From positions 1 through 64,000 of the forward strand of contig JAFRGI010000017.1 in NCBI GenBank assembly GCA_017433905.1: a stretch of DNA of 64,000 bases, read 5' to 3'. Positions 1-7,788 of this stretch are shown here, in pieces. Under the pieces are notes generated by a model. The model did not search any database. It was not told the origin of the DNA and saw nothing but the letters and a program-made list of their open reading frames with translations. The position numbers and the translations under genes were made by a program. Each line of letters starts with the position of its first letter. Position 1 is the stretch's first letter. The DNA is from Ruminococcus sp. Its GTDB lineage: Bacteria > Bacillota > Clostridia > Oscillospirales > Acutalibacteraceae.

Positions 1-597
1 GTGAAATTCACCAACAATCAGCGTTGGCAAAACGTCTATGTTCACGCATGGAATGCCGGCGGTGATCTTACCTCGTGGCCGGGTATTCAGATGACGAATA
101 TCGGAGACAACGGCATGAACGAGGGCGTCAATAACTTCGAGGCAAAAATCCCTGAGGGAGCGACGGGGATTGTCTTTTCCGCCGGAAATGACAGTGCAAA
201 GACCACGGACATTACCGATCTCAACCATGAGGGATGGTACCTCAACGGCAATAGGGACGGAGGCGCTTTTATCGCTGTTCCGTGGGACGGCGGAAATCAG
301 CAGAATAATGGAAAGATGATCTTGTTCACTTGTTCGATTTGGGATACCGTTTATCTGTATTCGTGGAATGATGCCGGCAATGAATCCAGCGGAGCTTGGC
401 CGGGTTCTCAAATGACGGAAACGCAGACCAATTCATGGAATGAGAAACAGTATAAGATTTACATTCCCAATGATGCAAGCCATATTGTTCTCAGCAATGG
501 TCAGGGTGATCAGACGGTTGACATAGACAACCTGAATGTGACGGGTTACTATATCACAGGACAAGCTGACGGCAAGCGAACGGTTGCTTCATGGTAA
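1..597 (+). CDS. C-terminal part of a secreted starch-binding protein (tandem CBM26-like modules), 5' end outside window
   Basis: The reading frame is open from base 1, so the first GTG is probably internal and the gene begins upstream. The 198 visible residues are two copies of one beta-sandwich-like module, at about residues 9-83 and 107-190. Each has the pattern VYVHAWN / VYLYSWN, then WPG, then a short strand ending in IP, then FSAG or LSNG, then a TDI/VDI motif and a final GWY or GYY. This is the pattern of starch-binding module 26 (CBM26), usually found repeated at the C-terminus of extracellular alpha-amylases and amylopullulanases of gut Clostridia. The catalytic domain, if any, is not in view. 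No sortase or membrane anchor follows, so this would be a freely secreted or partner-bound enzyme (inference). A hairpin at 629-655 follows the stop. Confidence 0.7.
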   Translation: MKFTNNQRWQNVYVHAWNAGGDLTSWPGIQMTNIGDNGMNEGVNNFEAKIPEGATGIVFSAGNDSAKTTDITDLNHEGWYLNGNRDGGAFIAVPWDGGNQQNNGKMILFTCSIWDTVYLYSWNDAGNESSGAWPGSQMTETQTNSWNEKQYKIYIPNDASHIVLSNGQGDQTVDIDNLNVTGYYITGQADGKRTVASW

Positions 598-628
598 ATA
601 CAATTTCATATTTTAGATGATGGTTTAG

Positions 629-655
629 CGGCGTCTGTTTAAGCGACAGACGCCG
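629..655 (+). terminator. Probable rho-independent terminator
   Basis: Ten-base perfect inverted repeat CGGCGTCTGT / ACAGACGCCG with a 7-nt loop, about 30 nt after the stop of the starch-binding gene. The T-run (TTTTTTT) begins only about 10 nt after the stem, so termination may be weak. Confidence 0.55.
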
Positions 656-683
656 TTGATTTATAGTTTTTTTATTAAAAGAC

Positions 684-712
684 TTTACTTTGCTAATATG
701 GCAATGTATAAT
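684..712 (+). promoter_or_regulatory. Promoter of the amino acid ABC operon
   Basis: TTTACT, 17 nt, TATAAT. It lies about 50 nt upstream of the ATG at 764, and a GGAGG ribosome-binding site follows at 751-755. Confidence 0.6.
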
Positions 713-763
713 GTTATGTAACAAAACGTTTTGATCAAAAAAGATCACACGGAGGAACAATGC

Positions 764-1615
764 ATGAAAAAGACAGTGGCTATTATCATGGCGGGCACTG
801 TGGCGTTTTCGGTGTTCACAGGTTGTAGCATCAACATAAATGTTCATTCGCCTTCCGACACATCCTCTGTATCTGACTGGGATGTAATTTCTAACAAAGG
901 TTCGCTGATAATCGGTATGAGCTATTTTGAACCAATGAATTTTTTTGGCGAGGACAGCAAGCTTACCGGATTTGAAACCGAATTCGCTACAGCTGTTTGC
1001 GGGGAACTTGGGGTAACACCTGTATTTCAGGAGATTGAGTGGGATTCCAAGGAAATAGAGCTGAAAGCCAAAACGATTGACTGCATTTGGAACGGATTTA
1101 CGATCACAGAGGAAAGAAATGAAAATATGGATTTTTCTGTGCCGTATATGCAGAACGAGCAGGTTGTGGTGATGAAAGCGGAGAACATAGGTCGCTATAA
1201 AACTGCCGATGACCTAAAAGGCGCCAAGGTGGTTGTTGAGTCGGGATCTGCGGGAGAAAAAGTAGTGCAGTTTGAGGATTTTTTTAGGGAGGCAACCTGT
1301 ACGCCTGCCGATTCTCAGGCAAAATGTTTGCTTGAGGTAAAGTCCGGCACATCGGATATCGCGGTGATCGACTATGCGTTGACTGTCGGTGTGCTTTGCG
1401 AGGGCGGTGATTACACTGATCTCAGGATGGCGGAGAATATGACGTTCGCTCCCGAGCTGTATGGTGCGGCGTTCAGAAAGGGCAGTCCCGAGACGATTAA
1501 AAAGGTCAACGTTGCGATTTCTAAGTTGGATAAAGAGGGCAAACTCCACGAAATTGCCGAAAAATACCATCTTGCGGATCATATTTGCACAATTAATATC
1601 GAGGAAATAGGATAA
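764..1615 (+). CDS. Polar amino acid ABC transporter, substrate-binding lipoprotein
   Basis: Periplasmic-binding-protein family 3 protein of 283 residues. The start at 764 is chosen because GGAGG ends 8 nt upstream and the protein then opens with a clean lipoprotein signal: MKK, a hydrophobic stretch, and the lipobox VFTGC, with Cys lipidated and anchored outside the membrane. The mature part opens with the typical family strand GSLIIGMSYFEPMNF, then the domain hinge and a C-terminal helix common to glutamine/cystine/arginine binders. It captures an amino acid for the permease and ATPase encoded directly downstream; the stop and the next start overlap by one base (TAATG). Substrate identity cannot be read from sequence. 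Confidence 0.88.
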   Translation: MKKTVAIIMAGTVAFSVFTGCSININVHSPSDTSSVSDWDVISNKGSLIIGMSYFEPMNFFGEDSKLTGFETEFATAVCGELGVTPVFQEIEWDSKEIELKAKTIDCIWNGFTITEERNENMDFSVPYMQNEQVVVMKAENIGRYKTADDLKGAKVVVESGSAGEKVVQFEDFFREATCTPADSQAKCLLEVKSGTSDIAVIDYALTVGVLCEGGDYTDLRMAENMTFAPELYGAAFRKGSPETIKKVNVAISKLDKEGKLHEIAEKYHLADHICTINIEEIG

Positions 1616-2259
1616 TGGATCAGTTTTGGAATGTAACTTTAACTCTTTTGGAAGGCTTCACGCAGAATTGTACGATTTTTTTGTTAACGCTGGTGATGGC
1701 GATTCCGCTGGGAATTTTGCTCTCCTTCGGCTCCATGTCCAAATTTTTTCCGCTGAAAGGTTTTGTCAGAGCGATTGTGTGGGCGATCCGCGGAACGCCG
1801 TTGCTGTTGCAGCTGTTTGTTGTGTTTTATATTCCCTCGCTTGTGTGGGATATTTCCTTCAATCGCATGACGGCGGCGATGATTGCGTTCGTGATCAATT
1901 ATGCGGCATATTTTTCCGAAATTTTTCGCGGCGGTATGGAAGGGATTTCCAAGGGTCAGTACGAGGCAGGACAAGTGCTTGGAATGAAGAAAAGTCAGAT
2001 TTTTTTCAGGATTATTTTGATGCAGGTTATCAAGCGTATTGTCACGCCGATAAGTAATGAAATTATTACGCTCATCAAGGATACCTCTCTTGCGCGCGTC
2101 ATTATGGTGCCCGAGATGCTCAAGGTGTCGGAGCGCTTCACAGTGCAGGGCTTGATATGGCCGCTGTTTTACACCGGTGTGTTTTTTCTGCTGTTTAACG
2201 GTGTGCTTACCCTGTTGTTCTCTTTTATGGAGAAAAAACTTAATTACTACAAGGGGTAA
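1615..2259 (+). CDS. Amino acid ABC transporter permease (HisMQ family)
   Basis: Integral membrane permease of 214 residues, the usual length for the His/Glu/Gln family. Five or so hydrophobic segments are visible. The cytoplasmic EAA-type loop that docks on the ATPase is at about residues 115-135 (YEAGQVLGMKKSQIFF). The N-terminal half has the conserved AIRGTPLLLQLF segment that marks this subfamily. Only one permease gene is present, so it would act as a homodimer. It is coupled by a one-base overlap to the binding protein and lies 12 nt before the ATPase. Confidence 0.9.
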   Translation: MDQFWNVTLTLLEGFTQNCTIFLLTLVMAIPLGILLSFGSMSKFFPLKGFVRAIVWAIRGTPLLLQLFVVFYIPSLVWDISFNRMTAAMIAFVINYAAYFSEIFRGGMEGISKGQYEAGQVLGMKKSQIFFRIILMQVIKRIVTPISNEIITLIKDTSLARVIMVPEMLKVSERFTVQGLIWPLFYTGVFFLLFNGVLTLLFSFMEKKLNYYKG

Positions 2260-2271
2260 GGAGGAAACGTT

Positions 2272-3075
2272 GTGTTAAAGGTGGAACACATCCGCAAGAG
2301 CTTCGGAAAAAATGTGGTGCTTAGGGATATCAGCTTTTCGCTAAAAAAAGGAGAGGTGTTGTCGATCATCGGTTCCTCCGGTTCGGGAAAGACCACCTTG
2401 CTGCGCTGTCTGAATTTTCTGGAAACTCCGCAGCATGGAAAAGTATCGGTCGGTGGCGAGACGGTTTTTGACAGCGAGGATGAATCCTCCCGGAAAGAGT
2501 CGGAAATCCGGAAACACCGGTTGCATTTCGGTTTGGTTTTTCAGAATTTCAACCTTTTTCCGCAGTATACGGTGATAGATAATATCATTCTGGCGCCGAC
2601 GCTGATGGCGAAAGAGCAACTTCGTCAACACGGTTTCTGTAAAGGCGCCGACAATATGAAACAGGCGCAGCGCATGATCCGAGAGACGGCGGAAACGCTT
2701 CTTCAAAAGGTCGGACTTTCCGAAAAAAGCGACGCATATCCCGGCAGCCTAAGCGGAGGACAGCAGCAGCGTGTAGCGATCGCGCGAGCACTGGCCATGG
2801 AGCCTGATATCCTCTGTTTTGACGAGCCCACCTCCGCGCTAGATCCCGAACTGACGGGTGAGGTGCTTCAGGTCATTAGGGGACTGAAAAACACCGAGAC
2901 AACGATGATCGTTGTGACCCACGAGATTGGATTTGCCCGTGATGTTGCCGACCGTATTATTTTTATGGATGACGGACTGATTGAGGAGGAGGGTACGCCG
3001 CAGCAGGTGATTGATAATCCGCACAGTGCCCGGACCCGCGAATTTCTGGCGCGCTTCAAGCAGTTCGGCGACTGA
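2272..3075 (+). CDS. Amino acid ABC transporter ATP-binding protein
   Basis: ABC ATPase of 267 residues, energising the importer encoded by the two preceding genes. The Walker A is GSSGSGKTT (about residues 34-42), the signature LSGGQQQR, and Walker B plus D-loop ILCFDEPTSALDPEL. The switch histidine is in VVTHEIGFA. There is an insertion of about 20 residues after the Q-loop (around LMAKEQLRQHGFCKG) compared with the 240-250-residue norm of GlnQ-type proteins. The start is GTG, 5 nt after a strong AAGGAGGAAA site. A hairpin terminator at 3099-3125 closes the operon. Confidence 0.92.
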   Translation: MLKVEHIRKSFGKNVVLRDISFSLKKGEVLSIIGSSGSGKTTLLRCLNFLETPQHGKVSVGGETVFDSEDESSRKESEIRKHRLHFGLVFQNFNLFPQYTVIDNIILAPTLMAKEQLRQHGFCKGADNMKQAQRMIRETAETLLQKVGLSEKSDAYPGSLSGGQQQRVAIARALAMEPDILCFDEPTSALDPELTGEVLQVIRGLKNTETTMIVVTHEIGFARDVADRIIFMDDGLIEEEGTPQQVIDNPHSARTREFLARFKQFGD

Positions 3076-3098
3076 CAGTTTTTGTATCCGGATAAGAC

Positions 3099-3125
3099 GA
3101 GACAGTTTCGGCTGTCTCTTTTGTT
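3099..3125 (+). terminator. Terminator of the amino acid ABC operon
   Basis: Stem GAGACAG / CTGTCTC with a 6-nt loop, followed by TTTTGTTT, 24 nt after the ATPase stop. Confidence 0.7.
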
Positions 3126-3242
3126 TGGCATTTTTTCTAAAAATTGACCTGCTGTTGCAGAAATGTATCGGAATCTATTTCTTTCCAAAGGCGGAGGGGC
3201 GCTTATGGTGCTTTTTTCCTTTAAAAATTTCCGTGCAGACTA

Positions 3243-3293
3243 TTGAAAACCGTGACGGGAAATGATATAATGTGGATAATTATGTGGTATAAT
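3243..3293 (+). promoter_or_regulatory. Promoter region for thyX with long leader
   Basis: TTGAAA at 3243-3248, 17 nt, TATAAT at 3266-3271. A second TATAAT lies at 3288-3293 with a poor -35. Transcripts would carry a 5' leader of roughly 170-190 nt (3280-3468) containing no recognisable riboswitch or open reading frame. The rest of the 387-nt gap 3076-3462 shows nothing else beyond the terminator. Confidence 0.65.
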
Positions 3294-3468
3294 GATACTG
3301 ATTTCTGATAAAACGCATAAAAAAAGATATTCGCGATATTCGCGCAGATTTTCGCAGAGCGAGGCGGAGGACGACAATGATGCTATATGCGGAATGATAC
3401 GCAATAGATGTGACAGTGTTTTGTTAGAAATGAGTATGCGTCTTGCTGGATGAAACGGGGGAATGATG

Positions 3469-4272
3469 ATGGCTGTTAAGGTTACATTACTCAATTACAC
3501 GCCAAATCCTGAGCAAACCGTTGCAATGGCGGCGAAGCTCTGCTATTCTCCGTCGGGTATCGAGGATATCCGCGACGGACTTACCGAAGAAAAAACCGCG
3601 TCGTTTATCGACATGCTTGCCGGTCTCGGTCATGCCAGTCCGGTGGAACATGTCTCCTTCACCTTTGGGATCGAGGGGATTTCCCGCGCCTGTTCCCATC
3701 AGTTGGTGCGCCACCGCATTGCCTCCTACAGCCAACAGTCGCAGCGTTATGTTGACGGTACGAAATTTGATTTTGTTACGCCGCCTGCCGTTGCATCAAA
3801 TCAAAAAGCACTTGCTGTTTACGAAAAAATTCTTTCCCTGCAAAGCGAGGCGTACCGAGAAATCCGTGACGCGTTGGTCGCCGGTTATATTCGCGATTTT
3901 ACGGGCGAATCTTTGCAGCAGACGGATGCGGAAATCATGGAGGACTTTAAGTTGCGTGACAAAAAGCGGTATTCTGCTTTTGTCAAACAGGCCAATGAGG
4001 ATGCGCGTTTCATTCTTCCCAACGCTTCTTCCACCAAAATTGTTTGTACCTTCAACGCACGCAGCCTGTATAATTTTTTTGCTCACCGCTGTTGTAACCG
4101 CGCGCAGTGGGAAATTCGCGAGGTAGCCGAGCAAATGCTGCTCAAGTGCATGGAGGTTGCGCCGCACCTTTTCCAAAACTGCGGTCCGCCCTGTCTGTTC
4201 GGACCCTGCCCCGAGGGTGCGATGTGTTGCGGCAAAACAAAGGAAGTTCGCGAAAAATACGGGAGAAAGTGA
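3469..4272 (+). CDS. thyX: Flavin-dependent thymidylate synthase
   Basis: ThyX converts dUMP to dTMP with methylene-tetrahydrofolate, FAD and NADPH. The diagnostic signature RHRxxS...SxR is at residues 81-93 (RHRIASYSQQSQR). Three consecutive ATG codons occur at 3463, 3466 and 3469. The GGGGG purine run at 3457-3461 is best spaced (7 nt) for the third, giving 267 residues. A C-terminal extension carries a cysteine cluster (residues about 237-258, including CGPPCLFGPCPEG), seen in some clostridial ThyX proteins and possibly a metal site (inference). The next gene, 4 nt downstream, is thymidylate kinase, so successive steps of dTTP synthesis are co-transcribed. Confidence 0.93.
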   Translation: MAVKVTLLNYTPNPEQTVAMAAKLCYSPSGIEDIRDGLTEEKTASFIDMLAGLGHASPVEHVSFTFGIEGISRACSHQLVRHRIASYSQQSQRYVDGTKFDFVTPPAVASNQKALAVYEKILSLQSEAYREIRDALVAGYIRDFTGESLQQTDAEIMEDFKLRDKKRYSAFVKQANEDARFILPNASSTKIVCTFNARSLYNFFAHRCCNRAQWEIREVAEQMLLKCMEVAPHLFQNCGPPCLFGPCPEGAMCCGKTKEVREKYGRK

Positions 4273-4276
4273 TAAC

Positions 4277-4942
4277 ATGGGAAAAATGATTGTCATAGAA
4301 GGTCTTGACGGCAGCGGAAAGGCGACCCAAACAGGAATGCTCTTTGAAAAGCTGCAGGACAGAGGGTTTCCGGTTCGCCGTTTGGAATACCCCGATTACG
4401 GCAGTTCGAGCTCCGCGCTGGTCAAAATGTATCTCGGCGGCGAATTTGGGGGCGATCCCGGAGATGTGAACGCCTATGCCGCGTCCGCCTTTTATGCTGT
4501 TGACCGCGTTGCGGGATTTCTTGCCGACTGGAAGGAAGCGTACCAACGTGATACGATATTTTTGTGTGACCGCTATGCGACTTCCAATATTATTTATCAA
4601 ATGGCAAAGCTGCCTGATGATGAGCGTGACAAATTTATCGCGTGGCAGAACGATTTTGAATACAATAAGCTGGGACTGCCGCGTCCGGATGCGGTTCTTT
4701 ATCTGGATGTGGAGCCCGGGATCTCACAGAAGCTGATGGAAAAGCGCTACGAAGGCGATGATGCCAAAAAGGATTTGCATGAACGCAATCTGCAGTTTTT
4801 ACTCAACTGCCGCAGAAGTGCGCTCTATGCCGCGGAGAAATGCGGTTGGCGGCGAATTGACTGTTGTAAAAACGGTGCAATCAAACCGATTGATGAAATT
4901 GCTGTCGCTGTTGAGGCAGCGCTTAAAGACATATTATGCTGA
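4277..4942 (+). CDS. tmk: Thymidylate kinase family protein
   Basis: P-loop nucleotide kinase of 221 residues expected to phosphorylate dTMP to dTDP. Walker A is GLDGSGKA at residues 9-16, the DRY motif follows (DRYATSNIIYQ), and a C-terminal lid-like basic segment is present (KRYEGDDAKKD). The Walker A Thr/Ser that normally follows the Lys is Ala16, with Thr17 next, a variant I recall from other Clostridia rather than an obvious defect. The start at 4277 has GGGAGAAAG 8 nt upstream. It sits 4 nt after thyX and overlaps the next gene by 7 nt, so it belongs to the same transcript. Confidence 0.88.
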   Translation: MGKMIVIEGLDGSGKATQTGMLFEKLQDRGFPVRRLEYPDYGSSSSALVKMYLGGEFGGDPGDVNAYAASAFYAVDRVAGFLADWKEAYQRDTIFLCDRYATSNIIYQMAKLPDDERDKFIAWQNDFEYNKLGLPRPDAVLYLDVEPGISQKLMEKRYEGDDAKKDLHERNLQFLLNCRRSALYAAEKCGWRRIDCCKNGAIKPIDEIAVAVEAALKDILC

Positions 4943-5820
4943 ATTTTCAAAAGCTGAAAAAAACAAAATTACAGGAATATAGGCGATATTACGACGACCC
5001 GGAAGCGGTTGGCTGTGAGGTTAATTTTGTGAGCGCCTATCTCTGGTCGCACGAATACGCGATCAAGACAGCTGTTTTTGACGACACACTCATCAAGGCG
5101 TATTATCGCAGCGACGGTTCGGTTTGGGGCTATTGTATGCCTGCAGGCAAAAATGTGCGCGGTGCTGTGGAGACGGTTTTTGCCGACGCTGCAGAGCGCA
5201 ATCAGCGCGCCTGTTTTGGATACCTGTCCCGTCGGGAGCGGGATTGGCTGGAATCGCTGTATCCCGGTCGTTTTTTGTTTACACGCGCCGAAGAGACACA
5301 GGATTATATTTACAAGGCTGCTGATCTTGCAGCCCTTCCGGGGAAAAAATATCACGCCAAGCGCAATCATATTTCGCGTTTCTTTCGTACGTATGGAGAC
5401 GTTTGTGTCGAAGAAATCACGCCCGGCAATGCGGCAGACGCACTGTCGGTTGCGGAACAGTGGTGCATAGAAAACGGTATCGACTGTCGGACGTACGGAG
5501 AATACTTTGTGATTCGCGAGGCGTTAGACAATCTGTGTGAATTGGATATGCGCGGTATTTTGCTGTATGTCGGCGGTAAGCCGATCGCCATGGCGCTCGG
5601 CAGCGAGCTGTCGCCGGTGTGTTTTGATATCAACTTTGAAAAGGCGTTGACAAGCTACGACGGCAGTTACGCCGTCATTAATAACGAATTTGCCAAGCGG
5701 CTGGATTATACCTTTATTAACCGCGAGGAGGATTTGGGTCTGGAGGGGCTGCGCAAATCCAAGCTGTCCTACCAGCCCGCCATTATTTACGAGAGATATG
5801 ACGGAGTACCGCAATGGTAA
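4936..5820 (+). CDS. DUF2156 (phosphatidylglycerol lysyltransferase C-terminal-like) protein
   Basis: Soluble protein of 294 residues resembling the two-GNAT-fold DUF2156 family, related to the catalytic domain of MprF aminoacyl-phosphatidylglycerol synthases but without membrane segments. Recognisable parts are the N-terminal WSHEYAI region, the central KYHAKRNHI...F stretch (about residues 136-151), the ILLYVGGKPIAMALG strand and the C-terminal GLRKSKLSYQP segment. Substrate is unknown; related stand-alone proteins are annotated only by domain. It overlaps tmk by 7 nt and the following GNAT gene by 7 nt, so translation is probably coupled. Confidence 0.75.
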   Translation: MLNFQKLKKTKLQEYRRYYDDPEAVGCEVNFVSAYLWSHEYAIKTAVFDDTLIKAYYRSDGSVWGYCMPAGKNVRGAVETVFADAAERNQRACFGYLSRRERDWLESLYPGRFLFTRAEETQDYIYKAADLAALPGKKYHAKRNHISRFFRTYGDVCVEEITPGNAADALSVAEQWCIENGIDCRTYGEYFVIREALDNLCELDMRGILLYVGGKPIAMALGSELSPVCFDINFEKALTSYDGSYAVINNEFAKRLDYTFINREEDLGLEGLRKSKLSYQPAIIYERYDGVPQW

Positions 5821-6623
5821 CGTTTTTAAAAGCCGATTCCGCAGATTTTGTCGCTCTGAGGCAGCTTTGGCTGACCTGCTTTGCGGAGGATGAAAGAGCA
5901 GCGGACTTATTCTTTGAAAACATCAACGATACGGTTCATCCGTACAAAGCGACAGAAGGAGAACAACTGATTGCCGCTGTCTATCTGGCGGATTGTTCAC
6001 TGAACGATAGACAGACGCACTACCTCTGCGGCGCGGCGACGTTGCCGGCTTATCGGGGACGCGGCGTGATGAGCGGATTGATCCGCTTTGCGCTTGCGGA
6101 CGCGCGCGCAAGGGGAGACGTTTTCTCTGTTCTTTATCCTGCCGACAAAGGATTGTATCGTTTCTATGAAAGGCTTGGATATCAGACAAAATGCACGGTT
6201 CGTACAATGCTTTGGAACCGTGAGGATTTAGGTGTGACGCAAACGCCTGTTTGCGGAGAGCCGGATACCGATGTGCTGCAACGGCAGACACTGTATGAAA
6301 ACTTCCTTTTTTGGAAACAGAATTTCATTCGTTTTGCCGCTGCATACTATGAGATATATGACGTTAAAACGATCCGGTCGCGCGATGCGTTTGTGATGTA
6401 CGCGCTCGACGGAGGGACGGCAACCGTATATTACGCCCTTTACCGCACCGGACAGGACTGCAAAAATCTGCTTTCGACGATCGGGGCAGATTCATATATA
6501 CTAATCGGAACGGGCGCCGATCCGCTGTTTGCCGAGGCAAAATGCGAAGCCGGCGGTATGGTTTGTCCGTTGACAGAAGAAAAACCGCCCGACGATGTGT
6601 TCATCGGGATTACGCTCAACTGA
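5814..6623 (+). CDS. GNAT family N-acetyltransferase
   Basis: Protein of 269 residues whose N-terminal 130 residues form a GNAT fold. The acetyl-CoA-binding motif A is LPAYRGRGVMSGLI (R/Q-x-x-G-x-G/A type, residues about 81-94). The following YPADKGLYRFYERLGYQ helix-strand is typical of the Eis-like/YkkB-like group. The C-terminal half has no clear match, as in two-domain Eis-type acetyltransferases. The acceptor substrate is unknown. The start overlaps the DUF2156 gene by 7 nt, suggesting the two acyl-transfer-type proteins act together or simply share expression. Confidence 0.8.
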   Translation: MVTFLKADSADFVALRQLWLTCFAEDERAADLFFENINDTVHPYKATEGEQLIAAVYLADCSLNDRQTHYLCGAATLPAYRGRGVMSGLIRFALADARARGDVFSVLYPADKGLYRFYERLGYQTKCTVRTMLWNREDLGVTQTPVCGEPDTDVLQRQTLYENFLFWKQNFIRFAAAYYEIYDVKTIRSRDAFVMYALDGGTATVYYALYRTGQDCKNLLSTIGADSYILIGTGADPLFAEAKCEAGGMVCPLTEEKPPDDVFIGITLN

Positions 6624-6635
6624 AAGGGGTTGCAA

Positions 6636-7175
6636 ATGTTCTATTTGTTTTTAGCGGAAGGCTTTGAGGAGACGGAAGCGCTCGCCGTTCTCGATGTGAT
6701 GCGCCGTGCACGCCTGAATGTGCAGACTGTCGGTGTGACGGGCGAAAACATAACGAGCTCTCACGGTGTGACAGTTAAGCCCGATGTGGATATAGCCGAT
6801 ATTGTGTGTGAAGAAGCGGAGGGGGTTGTGCTTCCCGGCGGCATGCCCGGCACGGTGAATCTCGCTGCCAGCGAAGCGGTGCTGGATTGTGTCCGATATT
6901 GCTTTGAAAACGGAAAAATTACCGCCGCTATCTGTGCTGCACCGTCTATTCTCGGTCAACTGGGTTTTTTGAGAGGAAAAAAAGCAACTTGCTTTCCGGG
7001 GTTTGAAAACGAGTTAACGGGAGCGCAGTATACCGCTGCCCATGTGGAAACAGACGGACATGTGATTACCGCGAAGGGAGCTGGCTGTGCGATTGAATTC
7101 GGTCACGCGATTGTCGCGCTTGCTGTCGGTAAAGCGGAGGCAGATCGGGTCATTGAGGAAATGCAATGCCTGTAA
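6636..7175 (+). CDS. DJ-1/PfpI family protein
   Basis: Protein of 179 residues with the DJ-1 fold: N-terminal strand and acidic loop LAEGFEETEA, GGMPG turn near residue 70, and the nucleophile-elbow cysteine in AAICAAPS (Cys100). Members of the DJ-1 clade are glyoxalase/deglycase-like or redox-responsive proteins; the exact reaction is unproven for this one. The ATG at 6636 is preceded by AAAGGGG with good spacing. The end overlaps the next gene by 10 nt. Confidence 0.85.
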   Translation: MFYLFLAEGFEETEALAVLDVMRRARLNVQTVGVTGENITSSHGVTVKPDVDIADIVCEEAEGVVLPGGMPGTVNLAASEAVLDCVRYCFENGKITAAICAAPSILGQLGFLRGKKATCFPGFENELTGAQYTAAHVETDGHVITAKGAGCAIEFGHAIVALAVGKAEADRVIEEMQCL

Positions 7176-7753
7176 TCAACCTTCAGGAGCGCAAACGCGG
7201 ACTTCGTGCGCGGTTTAAGCGTTATCGTGCAGAGTGTCCGCCGGCGCTCAAGCAGTTGTTGGATCAGCAGCTTTTTGAGCGAGTCAGGGCGCTCGGAGAG
7301 TACCGTGATGCGGATATCCTGTTCGCGTACATTTCTCAGCCCATCGAGTGCGACACGTCGGCGATTATCAAGGACGCGCTGAAAAAGGGGAAGCGCGTGG
7401 CGGTTCCGAGGTGTCGTGCAGATTCGCATGAAATGGATTTCTATTTCATACAATCCTATGACGAACTCAGCACCGGAAAATACGGTCTGCTGGAACCGGT
7501 TCCGCAGCTGAGTAAAAAAGCGACGGATTTTTCGCACGGGCTTTGTTTGGTACCGGGACTGAGTTTTGATTTACAGGGATACCGTCTCGGCTTTGGTAAG
7601 GGGTATTACGACCGCTTTTTGTCGCGCTTCGGCGGTGTTACGGTCGGTATCTGTTACAGCAAGTGTATGCTCGGCGAGTTGCCGCGCGGCGCCTATGACC
7701 GTGCGGTCGATATTGTGATAACCGAAAAATTCTGCAGCCGTACAGGCTGCTGA
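7166..7753 (+). CDS. 5-formyltetrahydrofolate cyclo-ligase
   Basis: Protein of 195 residues that uses ATP to convert 5-formyl-THF to 5,10-methenyl-THF, returning an inhibitory folate to the active pool. The family signature LGFGKGYYDRF lies at about residues 136-146, with the N-terminal R/K-rich helix and the VPR strand upstream. Its place in the same gene run as thyX, which consumes methylene-THF, fits folate recycling. The start overlaps the DJ-1 gene by 10 nt. Confidence 0.9.
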   Translation: MPVINLQERKRGLRARFKRYRAECPPALKQLLDQQLFERVRALGEYRDADILFAYISQPIECDTSAIIKDALKKGKRVAVPRCRADSHEMDFYFIQSYDELSTGKYGLLEPVPQLSKKATDFSHGLCLVPGLSFDLQGYRLGFGKGYYDRFLSRFGGVTVGICYSKCMLGELPRGAYDRAVDIVITEKFCSRTGC

Positions 7754-7788
7754 GCTTACCGCGCAAGCGGCAGATAAAGGAATGAGTA

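Noticed and set aside
3272..3468. Riboswitch (for example THF) in the thyX leader
   Set aside because: The leader is long enough but lacks recognisable conserved cores or a terminator/anti-terminator pair.
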